From NCBI RefSeq assembly GCF_007971525.1, contig NZ_CP042437.1, forward strand, positions 2,356,001 to 2,420,000: a stretch of DNA of 64,000 nucleotides, written 5' to 3'. This DNA comes from Mucilaginibacter ginsenosidivorax. GTDB lineage: Bacteria > Bacteroidota > Bacteroidia > Sphingobacteriales > Sphingobacteriaceae. The translations under genes were made by a program, and so were the position numbers. A model generated the notes under the pieces. It saw nothing but the letters and a program-made list of their open reading frames with translations, was not told the origin of the DNA and ran no database searches. Shown piece by piece: positions 56,109 to 64,000 of this stretch (its first letter is position 1; the number at the start of each line of letters is the position of its first letter).

Positions 56109-56687
56109 ATGATAAATAGCTTGCTAAACAGCATACAAAAGGTGATTACGCTCAGCCCGGAAGAGATAGATACCGTAACCTCGTTATTTAAGGAGAAAAC
56201 TTACAAAAAGGGAGAATATTTTTTAGAAGAAGGACGGATTTGCAAACAAGTAGGATTTGTAGCAAAAGGATTAATGCGGTTCTATATTAACCATGACGGA
56301 GAAGAAAAAATATACGACTTTTCCCAGGAAAATGAATTTGTATGTAACTATGAAAGTTTTCTGCCCCAGGCCCCATCTTCAAAAAACATTCAGGCTTTAG
56401 AGGACAGTATCGTATTTGTGATCTCGCACGCCGACCTTCAACTATTTTATGCGAATGTTAGTGGCGGCGAGCGTTTTGGCAGGATGGCCATCGAAGCAGT
56501 TTTCGTAAAAATGCTACAGGACATCAGTTCGTTATATTCAGAAACACCTGAACTCCGTTACGAGCGTTTTTTGAAAAATCATGCCGATCTGCAGCAAAGG
56601 ATTTCCCAGTACCATATCGCCTCATTTGTTGGGGTAAAACCACAATCACTCAGCCGTATACGTAAAAGAATTTTTACACAGTTCTGA
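56109..56687 (+). CDS. Crp/Fnr-family transcriptional regulator
   Basis: This is a 192-residue protein: a cyclic-nucleotide-binding fold (about 15-120: FKEKTYKKGEYFLEEGRICKQVGFVAKGLMRFYI), a long dimer helix, then a short helix-turn-helix (ISQYHIASFVGVKPQSLSRIRKRIF). The C-terminal winged helix is close to typical for the Bacteroidetes Crp-type group. It may regulate the two small genes upstream. Confidence 0.88.
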   Translation: MINSLLNSIQKVITLSPEEIDTVTSLFKEKTYKKGEYFLEEGRICKQVGFVAKGLMRFYINHDGEEKIYDFSQENEFVCNYESFLPQAPSSKNIQALEDSIVFVISHADLQLFYANVSGGERFGRMAIEAVFVKMLQDISSLYSETPELRYERFLKNHADLQQRISQYHIASFVGVKPQSLSRIRKRIFTQF

Positions 56688-56762
56688 TTTGTTAAGCCAG
56701 GTGCGCAGCTTTGTTAGGTGACAATTAGGTGATAACACCGACCACAGGCTGAAAATAATGGC

Positions 56763-56806
56763 AATGCCTGCGGCCCGGGCTATTCGCTTATACGGCCGCA
56801 GGCATT
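56763..56806. repeat. Perfect 13-bp inverted repeat after Crp gene
   Basis: AATGCCTGCGGCC at 56763-56775 and its exact complement at 56794-56806 around an 18-base loop. It could be a terminator for the Crp gene, though no T-run follows; it may instead mark the boundary of the adjacent IS. Confidence 0.7.
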
Positions 56807-56833
56807 AAGCCAATGTCATTAAGTTAAGAAAAA

Positions 56834-58139
56834 TCATATAGTATCTCGGTGGTTTTTGGTGACTTTGGGTTTAGCTTTATATCGATATTTTTCTGTGTGT
56901 CGAGGATTTGTGCGATTGTTTCTAATCGGTATAGTATGCTTGATAAACAGGTCTTCCAGTTCTTTGTAAATATGATCTAATGGCGTTTTTTGACAAAGTA
57001 AGTCTAATACTCTGTTTTTCAATAACCCGTAAGATACATTGGTATTTATCTTATAAGTAAGCTCCCGTTTTTCATTGATACGTTCGAGATCATCGTCAAG
57101 CCCGTTAACTATAATAGATTGTAGATTACTGATAAAAACGGCACAAAACAGATCCTGGCATATAGCGGTATCTGAATAGCCGGAGAAGTACTCAACCTTT
57201 AGTTTGTTTTTAAGCTCATCATAAAAAGTTTCCACTCCCCATCTCATGAAATAAAGCTTCATGAACATTTTTGCAGGATATTTGCGACTATCTAACAAGC
57301 TCGTTATCAATATCTCTGTTTCACTTCCAGGCAAATCGACACGAATTAAGCGAACCTGAATAGTGTGTTTTCTGGTATAAGGTTTCCCTTTGAACGATTT
57401 ATCCTGATCTGGACACATTATTGCTATTTCAGACTTTTTGCCACTGGCAACAAATGCTTTTATAAGGTTTGAATGACATGTTTTTACCCTCATCAGGTAA
57501 TTAATACTGGCCTGTACATGTTCATTTATAAATTCAAAAGAAGGATATCCTCTGTCATAAATGATCAGGTCGTTTGCTTGCCAATGGTGCTTGTGGCGCA
57601 ATGCCAGGTCGCGTTCAGAAAAACGGGACTTATCCAAATCTATATCTAATACCAATTCATTTAATACATCATAATTCATTTAATACATCATATAAGACTG
57701 ATATTTTAGCTTGGGCGACATCTAAAGTGCTTGCATTTTTAACCACCCCATAACGTTCTTTAAACTCTTTGGTAAAAGGAAGTGTAAGATTCGAGGAGTC
57801 ACAGGCCAGTACGCGAAATCCATTTAACAGCTTTAATTCATCGTTATCCTTTGTGTAAAAATTTTTAATGATAACACCTGTTAAATGCTTAAAAACATCG
57901 GGATTGATTTTTTTCCTGTTTTGTATAAAGGCACTCGAAGTAAAATGTGTTATCCCAGCAGAGAACTTATCATTGAAATAACGAACAAAGCCATCAATTT
58001 CAATAGCCAGGCTCTTTTTTAACTGGTTAATCATTAAAAGCAACACAGCCATAAACGGTTGTTTTCTGTTACGGGTAAAATCCTCTTTTTCCATCTTAAA
58101 CTTAGCTATCAGTTCTTGGTCTGATAGCGCTTCTCTCAA
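56834..58139 (-). pseudogene. IS4-family transposase broken by a 19-bp duplication
   Basis: Two frames are halves of one gene. The upstream part (57669-58139) has the first Asp in LACDSSNLTLPF; the downstream part (56834-57679) has the second Asp in IYDRGYPSFEF and the YREK-type motif YFMRWGVETFYDELK. At 57654-57691 a 19-bp unit is present twice, shifting the frame; with one copy removed SVLYDVLNELVLDID reads through. The reading is intact otherwise. The element is now probably unable to move. Confidence 0.85.
57654..57691. repeat. 19-bp tandem duplication inside the IS4-type transposase
   Basis: AATTCATTTAATACATCAT occurs at 57654-57672 and again at 57673-57691. Its length is not a multiple of three, so it shifts the frame. 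This looks like a recent slip duplication. Confidence 0.9.
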
Positions 58140-58284
58140 TTTTTCTACGATAAAATATGGAGTTTTTTTTCCAATTTAACTAATTGATTATGAGTTTAAT
58201 ATAGGAAAAATAAGTGAATTTTTAAAGTAAATAATTGATTTACAGATGGTTATTTCTTAACTTAATAACATTGGGCATTAAGCG

Positions 58285-58378
58285 CGAGGCCGGTATTCGC
58301 TGCTATCCCTATTGCGAACCGCCGGTATACAAAAACACCCGGATGAAATTAAACATCCGGATGTTGCATATTCATTTA
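58285..58378. repeat. R2 family copy with hairpin
   Basis: CGGTATTCGCTGCTATCCC...CGAACCGCCGGTATAC then the hairpin AACACCCGGATG/CATCCGGATGTT (58335-58366) and TTGCATATTCATTTAGC. It is followed at once by a gene remnant. Confidence 0.7.
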
Positions 58379-58379
58379 G

Positions 58380-58544
58380 CGAAAATACTGTAGTTACAAA
58401 CTACAAGCATACCCGTTCGAAGTCGGAGACATTCGAACAGCGGAACTCTACGGAAAACAGGAACCCTCCGTTAAAGATAAACTCATATTCCTGGCTAATG
58501 CCATTATACGCGATGCTAAAACCGGTAAAGCTTACGCACATTAA
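58380..58544 (+). pseudogene. 3'-terminal remnant of an unknown gene
   Basis: The frame directly after the R2 hairpin reads YKLQAYPFEVGDIRTAELYG and ends KDKLIFLANAIIRDAKTGKA, then stop at 58542-58544; a hairpin terminator follows. No ATG exists before it and the upstream part is cut off by the R2 repeat. It looks like the last 50 codons of a real gene. I do not know the family. Confidence 0.35.
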
Positions 58545-58546
58545 AT

Positions 58547-58580
58547 AACAAAGCCCGGCATCTCCGCCAGGCTCTGTTTA
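58547..58580 (+). terminator. Terminator after the gene remnant
   Basis: AACAAAGCCCGGC at 58547-58559 pairs with GCCAGGCTCTGTT at 58566-58578 with two mismatches, then TA-rich DNA. It supports a once-real gene ending at 58544. Confidence 0.55.
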
Positions 58581-58690
58581 TTCTACAGCTTTATATTATC
58601 CAACAAGCACCCGGCCTAGCATGCGTACACAGGCCTGGAGGTGGTCGTTGCACAACGAAGCCTCAACGAACAATAAACCAAGTTGTGCTG

Positions 58691-59368
58691 TCATTTTAGC
58701 CTGACATCTAATTTAAGCGTAATAAAATCAGATGTCTTAAAAGGCTCTAGTAAGCTTAAAATCTCCTGCCAGAGCCTATTCCCTCCATATTTAATTAACT
58801 TCTTAAGATTGTGAGCAATTCCCGCCATTATCATACATTTATTGGCTAGTTTAATACCGATCGTATGCACTTTCTGCATTCCTAAGTATTCTACTAATGT
58901 GGCAATTACTGGCTCTACTGTACTTTTTCTGATGGTCATCATTTGCCTTCCATAGTCCTCATGTATTCGTTTATGCATGTCATCAAATAATGGCCTGTTT
59001 AACGAGTTAGTTAGCATTTTATAGCTTGCCCTACCAATACATTTTTCACGAATAGCGCACTTTTTGCAATCAGATCTTTTGCTCATGTAGGTTTTTGAAA
59101 CACAGTGATGTTTCTTGTAGCCAATGAACTTTAAAGTATTTCCCTGGTTGCATATGTATCGGTCATTTTCTTCATCATATTTAAAGCCATCGCGCTCTTG
59201 CTTATAGGTTCCGGTATTGGGAATATACCCGGTAATGCCCCTGGAAATAAGGCGTTGTAAGGCATCCGAACTGCTATAATTGGCATCAGCAATGATCTCT
59301 TCTACAGCAAGACCGTAATCTTTAAGGTTATTATCAATTTTTTCAAGTACATCGTCAAGATGGATCGC
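58691..59368 (-). pseudogene. IS1182/DDE_Tnp-like transposase, 5'-truncated
   Basis: In one frame it reads AIHLDDVLEKIDNNLKDYGL, EEIIADANYSSSDALQRLIS, TGYIPNTGTYKQERDGF and CNQGNTLKFIGYKKHHC, then MSKRSDCKKCAIREKCIG and TIRKSTVEPVIATLVEYLG, the cysteine-rich IS1182 type with second Asp and final Glu. Upstream of 59368 a stop follows at once and the N-terminal half with the first Asp is missing. The sequence continues into unrelated repeat DNA, so it is a dead fragment. Confidence 0.8.
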
Positions 59369-59488
59369 TTAAATTGTTGGATAATTTGTCATACTAATTG
59401 CGTTTGTTGTTATTCACAATTAGTGACTATTCATCCATTTGGCGATGGCCTTTTTACTCACTTTTCAACACATACCAACTTTATTTAA

Positions 59489-59715
59489 CCGTTTTTAGAC
59501 AGACTCTTAGAGGCTGTCTAAATTTGATTTAGATTATTTATGTATCACTTAAAAATCATTGCCGTTGACTTTAGTCAACGGAATAATGGCTGAAAGGTGA
59601 GTGGCTTTAGCCAAAGTCCGCTTGAATAATTTGGCTAAAGCCAGCAATTATAATTTTTTTACCGTTGACTGAAGTCAACGGCAATGAATAATTTACGTTT
59701 TTAGACAGATTCTTA
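59489..59715. repeat. Nested palindrome block, MITE-like
   Basis: GGCTGTCTAAA (59512) and TTTTTAGACAGATTCTTA (59698) act as inverted ends and resemble Bacteroidetes IS termini. Inside, CATTGCCGTTGACT at 59557-59570 mirrors AGTCAACGGCAATG at 59673-59686, and TGGCTTTAGCCAAA (59602-59615) mirrors TTTGGCTAAAGCCA (59629-59643). No coding frame. Confidence 0.65.
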
Positions 59716-59832
59716 CATATGGAAGTTCGGTTTTTGACCTTTGTAGTACAAATTTTATTGGCAAGATTTCAAACATTTTCGTTTATTCACCTAGTGCGAA
59801 CGGCCATGACAAGCGTGCACCAACTTTGATAT

Positions 59833-60462
59833 TTAAGATAAAACCCCTTCGTCAAACCAAATCATTTTATTTTCGGATAAAAATCGGAATCCAAAAGGTA
59901 ACGCCAAATATTTAATAAGATCTGGGCGCTTAAATGCCAAATGATGGTAATGAATGGTTTTTAATGTTTTAATATCGTTATTGTAAAGATTAGTCGTTAA
60001 CCACCATCCTGTCATATGTTGTGGTGAAGGATATCGGACGGCATCAACAAAATCTCCTTCAAGAACCCCTTCTGATATTACTATCATTTGGTTAAATAAA
60101 GGGAATATAGGAATGCTATTTTGATCCTGGCATTCTTTTATTTGCTCTGAAACAACGGTTATGCCATACTCAGCCCCTTCAATAAAACCATCGCCATTTG
60201 ATTGAGCTTCAAATAAATTAATTGTTTTATTTATAAATATAAACTTTAGAATCCATGAATGATAGGCAATAGTCTGATTGTCATTTATTATAGGCTTATA
60301 ATCGAGAAAATAGTTAATAAGATAGGTTAATAACTGTATATATTGATTTTCATCTTTTTCGCATGTCATAAGTCTAAGTTCAAACCCAATAAATCGCTTT
60401 AAACCTGTTGTAATTAAATAATTATTTTGATTTGTTATTCTAATAGTTCTAATAATTCTCAT
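59833..60462 (-). CDS. Probable immunity protein for the adjacent Rhs toxin tip
   Basis: This is a 209-residue protein, much more AT-rich than the Rhs gene, which is common for immunity genes. It has no signal peptide and no known domain I can name; motifs include QHMTGWWLTTNLYN, TLKTIHYHHLAFKRPDLIKYLALPFGFRF. It begins 5 bases after the toxin stop, the usual toxin-immunity arrangement, and so probably protects against the HNH-type toxin at 60468. This is inference from position. Confidence 0.6.
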   Translation of the reverse strand: MRIIRTIRITNQNNYLITTGLKRFIGFELRLMTCEKDENQYIQLLTYLINYFLDYKPIINDNQTIAYHSWILKFIFINKTINLFEAQSNGDGFIEGAEYGITVVSEQIKECQDQNSIPIFPLFNQMIVISEGVLEGDFVDAVRYPSPQHMTGWWLTTNLYNNDIKTLKTIHYHHLAFKRPDLIKYLALPFGFRFLSENKMIWFDEGVLS

Positions 60463-60467
60463 GTTAT

Positions 60468-60857
60468 CTATAATTTCTTTTTAGCCTGGGTAACTTCCCC
60501 TGCTTGCCTTAGACTGCAACCAATACATTGAGGATATAAATCTTGAGAGCCTCCCGCAGGTGTCAATGCATTTGGTGGTTGATGATCAAGTACAAAATTT
60601 CCGCTTTTTGTGCCGGGGTCAGTAGTACCACAAGTATGACATCCTGTGTCGTATCCGATCTGATTCATTGCTGCTCGCTCATCAAGCGTAAAATTACGCG
60701 TGGCGCCACGAGCGGGAATAGATTCCCCTGCAAATGGTCCGGGTTCTAATGTACTAACCGGCTTGGTCAAGCCAGATAAATCTGCGGCAGCTCCTTCACG
60801 AACTAAATTTGCTAAGGGAGTCATAGCTTTACTTACGGCAGCTCCTGCCCGCAACAT
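60468..60857 (-). CDS. Rhs toxin tip with HNH-like zinc-binding motif (frame-shifted from core)
   Basis: This is a 129-residue frame with CHTCGTTDPGTKSGNFVLDHQPP and LYPQCIGCSLRQAGEV, two CxxC pairs around DHQPP, a treble-clef/HNH-like nuclease pattern. It would cut nucleic acid. In this strand the frame joins the Rhs core by a one-base change in a GGG run at 60848-60850 (ancestral reading VDVAAGAAVSKAMTPL); alone it starts at an ATG at 60857. It overlaps the Rhs stop. Confidence 0.65.
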   Translation of the reverse strand: MLRAGAAVSKAMTPLANLVREGAAADLSGLTKPVSTLEPGPFAGESIPARGATRNFTLDERAAMNQIGYDTGCHTCGTTDPGTKSGNFVLDHQPPNALTPAGGSQDLYPQCIGCSLRQAGEVTQAKKKL

Positions 60858-62586
60858 CTACAACATTTGCCGTGCTATTACCAATTATTGGTCCTCCGGT
60901 TTTAGCGTTGTCTGTTACAACCGACTTAATAAGCGTAAAGCTTTCTTTTGCTCTATCGTAATTTCCTCCTGTAGCAGCATTTAATATAGTTTCTACGGGG
61001 TGCTTTTGAGCGTTAATCGCCATTCCCACTAATGCCTTCTTCGCTGTCGTTAGAGGGTTGGTAGTTAAAACCTGTTTAATTGCCTGGTAGTGGCCAACGA
61101 AACTTTGCTTGATTTCATGACCCCATGCTTGCCAATCAGGCCACATACCATCAGGATCTTCAAACCTTATTGGGTCATCAAAACCATAAACGTAAGGCGA
61201 CCATCGTCTCCCTTTCTCAGCCAACGGGTCAACCGCTCCCCACCTTCCAATCACCGGATCATAGAACCTCGCGCCGTAATCGTATAGCCTCGTCTCGTCC
61301 TGCAACTCCTTGTGATTGTAAAGATAGTGATTTGGAGAACTTGGCAAAGTACCGATCAAACTTTGTATGGTATACCCAAACGCATAATAATCATTTCTTT
61401 GCGAATTCAGCGGCGTAAGCTGATTCGCCGCGTCCGACGGGTCCCAGGTGGTGGTCAGCCTGGTGTTGCCCAGGTGGTCCTTCAGGTCGTACTCGTATTT
61501 GTACACCGTTCCGTTTTTCCTCGCCCTCCCTTCTTCGGTCTGGATAAAAGAAATCACGGGATAGGTCCCGGTATATTCGTACTGGATGCCGTTCACGTAC
61601 TCCGTGACAGTGGTCGTGCTTCCGCTTGTCGACAGCTTCCTCAGCTTCCTGCCCGCGGCATCGTAGATGTAGGCGACCGATATGCCTGCCCTGACCGCCG
61701 TCTGCGGCAGGTTGAGCATGTTGTAGGTTTGGGTAAGCCCCTTGTTCAGGTCCATCAGCTGGTTGCCGTTGCCGTCATAGGTGTATTCTGCCGCCTGGTT
61801 CGCGCCGTTGATGAAGCCCGCTGCCGTGCCCAGTTCGTCGATCCGATCTATCTTGTTCCCACTTACGTATGTGTACGTCAGGCTGTCAATCGCTATGCGG
61901 GAGCTTGCAGGCTTGTCGTACCTGTTCAGCTTCGTGATGTTGCCCATCACGTCGTAGGTCACGTTCTCATTATAAAAATTGTCGTTGGGGGTCGTGGTGG
62001 TGCTCACCGCGTTGGTCAGCCGGTTCAGCTTGTCGTAGGCGTAGTTATAGGTAAGGGCCGGGTAGCTGGTGCCCGACAGGGCCGTCGTCTTCACCGTGGT
62101 GCTGCCAATGTTTCCGTTGTACTGCGGCGTTGCCGCGTTGTCGTACTTCAGCTCCATGCCAAACTGGTCGTTGGTATCGGTATTGGTAATCCCGCCGTCG
62201 ACACTTAGGGTGGGGTTGTTGATGTTCGTCAGCCAACCCCTTGGGTTGTAGCGGTAGTCTACGTTCTGCAGGAAGTTGGAGGTACCGTTGATGGAATGCA
62301 GGCCTTTTTTGGTCAGCTGGCCTATCTCGTTGTAACTGGCCAGCGATACCCGTACAGCCCCCTGGATGGTGTTGGTGCTGTCCTGAAGCTGGCTGGAGTT
62401 CGATCTGCGCCTGCCCATGTGGTCGTAGGAGTAGCCTTCCGACGACAGTAGTTTCTGAATGGGGGAGGTTTTGGCGGCGTTGGCGACATAATGCCGCCTT
62501 AAATTGGATATCACCTGCTTTACGAAGTTGTACCCGGTTGTCACGTCGTCGTAGTTGTACTGGCTCAGCGACGACGAGCCGTCCAC
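60829..62586 (-). pseudogene. Rhs-repeat core protein, truncated 5' and shifted at the tip
   Basis: This is a 585-residue frame with YD/RHS repeats (YDNAATPQYNGN, YDVMGNITKLNRYDK, YTYDGNGNQLMDLNKG, YIYDAAGRKLRKLS) and the Rhs-associated core end HLGNTRLTTTWDP...YDYGARFYDPVIGRWGAVDPLAEKGRRWSPYVYGFDDPIRFEDPDGMWP. The first ATG has no signal and the frame is cut just upstream by R2-like sequence at about 62590, so most of the shell is gone. It ends VDVAGRSCRK by a one-base shift before the toxin tip. It is likely a displaced 3' cassette, not a full toxin. Confidence 0.78.
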
Positions 62587-62589
62587 GTA

Positions 62590-62840
62590 ATGTTGGTTTT
62601 TGACTTTTAAATTTTAACTTTTGACTTAATAATGGCGTACCCCTGCCGGTAGAAGCAGGGTCAGGCTATTCACTCATACTACACAGGCCTTAGCCACAGG
62701 CCGGTACCCGTTTCTATCCTTTACGCGAGCTGCGGGTATACAAAAACACCCGGATGAAATTAATCATCCGAGTGTTGCATATTTATTACTTAACTTAGCA
62801 TGGCGTTTACCTATCAGCGGGCCACAAGCCAGGAGACTTG
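62590..62840. repeat. R2 family, long copy (62.6 kb), at the break of the Rhs gene
   Basis: Same chain as at 33498-33745: TTTTTGACTTTTAAATTTTA, TTGACTTAATAATGGCGTAC, GGTAGAAGCAGGGTCAGGCT, CATACTACACAGGCCTTAGCCAC and CTTTACGCGAGCTGCGGGTAT, then hairpin ACACCCGGATG..CATCCGAGTGT (62746-62777). It is followed by several small palindromes GCCACAAG..CTTGCGGC up to 62940. No gene in 62587-62951. Confidence 0.78.
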
Positions 62841-62951
62841 CGGCAGCGCAAGCCTTGCGGCAGCGAAAGAAAAACGCTTGCGGTAGCTGGAGGTACCACA
62901 GGCCAGGAGGCCTGCGGTAGCGTTCAAAAAGCCCTCGCGGTAGCGGGGGTA

Positions 62952-63374
62952 CTAATCGTAATACCCTTTCTTAAACACAATTACCGATTCGCTAACTTCA
63001 TTCGGAGAATCATCTCTGTTCGGGGCATACACACCTACACCGAATTTATAAGATGTAAAGCCTGTATACGTAATCTCTAACCCATCGTCCCACTCTGCAA
63101 TTTGCTCTTCGACCGATGCATAGGGCAAGTTTAACAGTTCAATCGTAAACAAAATCGGATTTGCGGGCTTCACTATTTCTATTGCCTCACATAAAAAATC
63201 TTCATCATAACCTATAAAAAGCCCTAAATTTTCGAAAAAATCAGTTGGGGTTTTAGAAAATTGGTTACGGTAAAATTCAATATTAGGCTCTTTTAGGAGT
63301 TTCCTGATTTCATTTCTATGTAGTCCCAAAGTGATATTTCCGAGAGACTCATATGGCTTTATTGTGTAATCCAT
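62952..63374 (-). CDS. Probable immunity protein for the adjacent toxin
   Basis: This is a 140-residue protein, acidic and without signal peptide: YESLGNITLGLHRNEIRKLL, YDEDFLCEAIEIVKPANPILF, YASVEEQIAEWDDGLEITYTG. I do not recognise a named domain. It begins 4 bases after the stop of the toxin-like gene at 63379, which suggests translational coupling and an immunity role. It is AT-rich and followed by the R2 repeat. Confidence 0.65.
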   Translation of the reverse strand: MDYTIKPYESLGNITLGLHRNEIRKLLKEPNIEFYRNQFSKTPTDFFENLGLFIGYDEDFLCEAIEIVKPANPILFTIELLNLPYASVEEQIAEWDDGLEITYTGFTSYKFGVGVYAPNRDDSPNEVSESVIVFKKGYYD

Positions 63375-63378
63375 ATTT

Positions 63379-64000
63379 TTATTCTTTGGTTGTTGATGTC
63401 TTTGCTTTATTTAACTTATCTGCATAAGCTTTCGCTTGCTGTATGCCGACATCATATTTTGTGCCGAATTTCGCCTGAACGTCTTCAATACCCATGTTCA
63501 TCGCGCCTTCAAAATTGCCTTGCGAAATCATTTCATATTGCTTAGCCTGGAAAGCCTTTGATTCTTTGAAATTACCCCAGCTTCCTGTAAGGACATGATC
63601 GGTAGTTTTCATGACTATCGATGGTCCTGCTTTCTTGCTGACAGGGCTGACGGCATCAGCCACTAAATGATGTCTTTGCTCATCCGTCCCTACCGAAAGG
63701 TCTTTATAAGCTCCTCCTTGGGGTGCTTCAGGTTCCGTATGAGCCGAAGTCTTTGGTGCTACTGCAGCCTCAGGTACTTCGGGTTGAGCATTGACTTTTG
63801 GAGTATTTACGGGACTTTCAATCTCAAATCTACTTCCAGTATTATATTGACTTGAGTAGGCATTAACTCCGGCAGCAATAGCCCACATAACTGCTGTTCC
63901 ATTTGTTGCCTTTTCTGTTCCAGCCGGCACCATGCCCATTGAAGTTTGATAACCAGCGGAAACATCACTGGCAAACTTGGTCGGAGTATTGAACCAACCT
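63379..64000 (-). CDS. C-terminal part of a polymorphic toxin (Rhs-type tip), 5' partial
   Basis: The frame is open beyond the window edge, so the gene is cut at its 5' end; the ATG at 63939 is not needed. A Pro/Ala/Glu-rich linker (about 63750-63850) precedes a C-terminal domain with DEQRHHLVADAVSP, GPSIVMKTTDHVLTGSWG and AKQYEMISQGNFEGAMNMG. The spaced His and Asp-His pairs resemble His-dependent nuclease-like tips of polymorphic toxins. It is followed by an immunity-like gene. Fold name uncertain. Confidence 0.65.
   Translation of the reverse strand, partial: GWFNTPTKFASDVSAGYQTSMGMVPAGTEKATNGTAVMWAIAAGVNAYSSQYNTGSRFEIESPVNTPKVNAQPEVPEAAVAPKTSAHTEPEAPQGGAYKDLSVGTDEQRHHLVADAVSPVSKKAGPSIVMKTTDHVLTGSWGNFKESKAFQAKQYEMISQGNFEGAMNMGIEDVQAKFGTKYDVGIQQAKAYADKLNKAKTSTTKE

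Noticed and set aside
57669..58139. Two separate small genes at 56834-57679 and 57669-58139
   Set aside because: They are halves of one IS4-type transposase split by the 19-bp duplication, as the joined reading shows.
59500..59720. Attenuator or riboswitch for the immunity gene
   Set aside because: It lies 3' of the minus-strand immunity gene, not in its leader, and looks like a MITE.
61312..62208. Long plus-strand ORF of about 298 residues
   Set aside because: It is the antisense shadow of the Rhs core gene, Arg/Val-rich with no domain; the minus-strand frame carries clear YD repeats.
1..64000. CRISPR arrays, tRNA or rRNA genes, replication origin
   Set aside because: No spaced repeats with unique spacers, no cloverleaf-like sequence ending in CCA and no rRNA-like segment were recognised; the repeats seen are palindromes or dispersed elements. 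A covariance search would be decisive.

Overview
The window comes from a Bacteroidetes genome, most likely a Sphingobacteriaceae member of the Mucilaginibacter/Pedobacter type. The evidence is gliding/type IX secretion genes (gldK, gldN, gldL, gldM), a SusC/SusD pair, FecI/FecR-type sigma and anti-sigma pairs driving TonB receptors, a hybrid two-component sensor with a ligand propeller, a type B type IX sorting domain, many plant-polysaccharide glycosidases, and weak ribosome binding sites. No rRNA, tRNA, CRISPR array or replication origin was seen.

Layout. 0-4.3 kb: two tandem AhpD/carboxymuconolactone-decarboxylase-like genes, then a GH106-type rhamnosidase on the minus strand. 4.7-10.2 kb: a type IX secretion core cluster in the order gldK-gldN-(outer-membrane barrel gene)-gldL-gldM, not the usual K-L-M-N, with a dispersed palindrome between L and M. 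10.2-12.6 kb: a GNAT/MarR operon divergent from an FAD sugar-lactone-type oxidase, with a 37-bp perfect palindrome between them that looks like the MarR operator. 12.7-21.3 kb: a large type IX cargo protein, a MetE-C-terminal-like methyltransferase and a 1421-residue hybrid histidine kinase. 21.4-27.1 kb: GH116, glyoxalase-like, SnoaL-like and GH127 genes. 27.5-33.4 kb: ECF sigma, small antitoxin-like protein, FecR, TonB receptor and DUF4249 lipoprotein. 33.5-34.8 kb: an orphan AT-rich gene between copies of a dispersed repeat. 34.9-37.7 kb: a cytochrome b/molybdopterin oxidoreductase pair and a PD40 lipoprotein. 37.8-38.9 kb: an IS630-type element with a shifted transposase frame. 39.1-51.8 kb: a minus-strand polysaccharide utilisation locus (sigma, FecR, SusC, SusD, GH29 fucosidase, three five-bladed-propeller GH43-like enzymes). 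52.6-56.7 kb: TPM-domain protein, metallophosphoesterase, DUF4267-like protein, NIPSNAP-like protein and a Crp/Fnr regulator. 56.8-64 kb: an accessory island of broken insertion sequences, a truncated Rhs core protein and two toxin-tip/immunity-like gene pairs, with repeats between them.

How the parts work together. The secretion cluster would export proteins with C-terminal sorting domains such as the 12.7 kb product. The glycosidases and the two sigma/anti-sigma/TonB modules fit uptake and breakdown of rhamnose-, fucose-, arabinose- and xylose-decorated plant polymers. The last 6 kb is a polymorphic-toxin region: displaced Rhs tips, each followed within 4-5 bases by a probable immunity gene, and a repeat family (here R2) that recurs beside toxin/immunity-like genes at 33.5-34.7, 58.3 and 62.6-62.8 kb, plus a partial copy at 53.9 kb with no such gene beside it.

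The items most worth a second look are the reordered gld cluster, the 37-bp operator, the R2-flanked cassettes with unassigned toxin/immunity genes, the 130-bp direct repeats bracketing the SusCD/sigma module, and the precise lesions in the transposases (a 19-bp duplication in the IS4-type element, a +1 shift at an A8 run in the IS630-type element) and in the Rhs gene (1-base shift).
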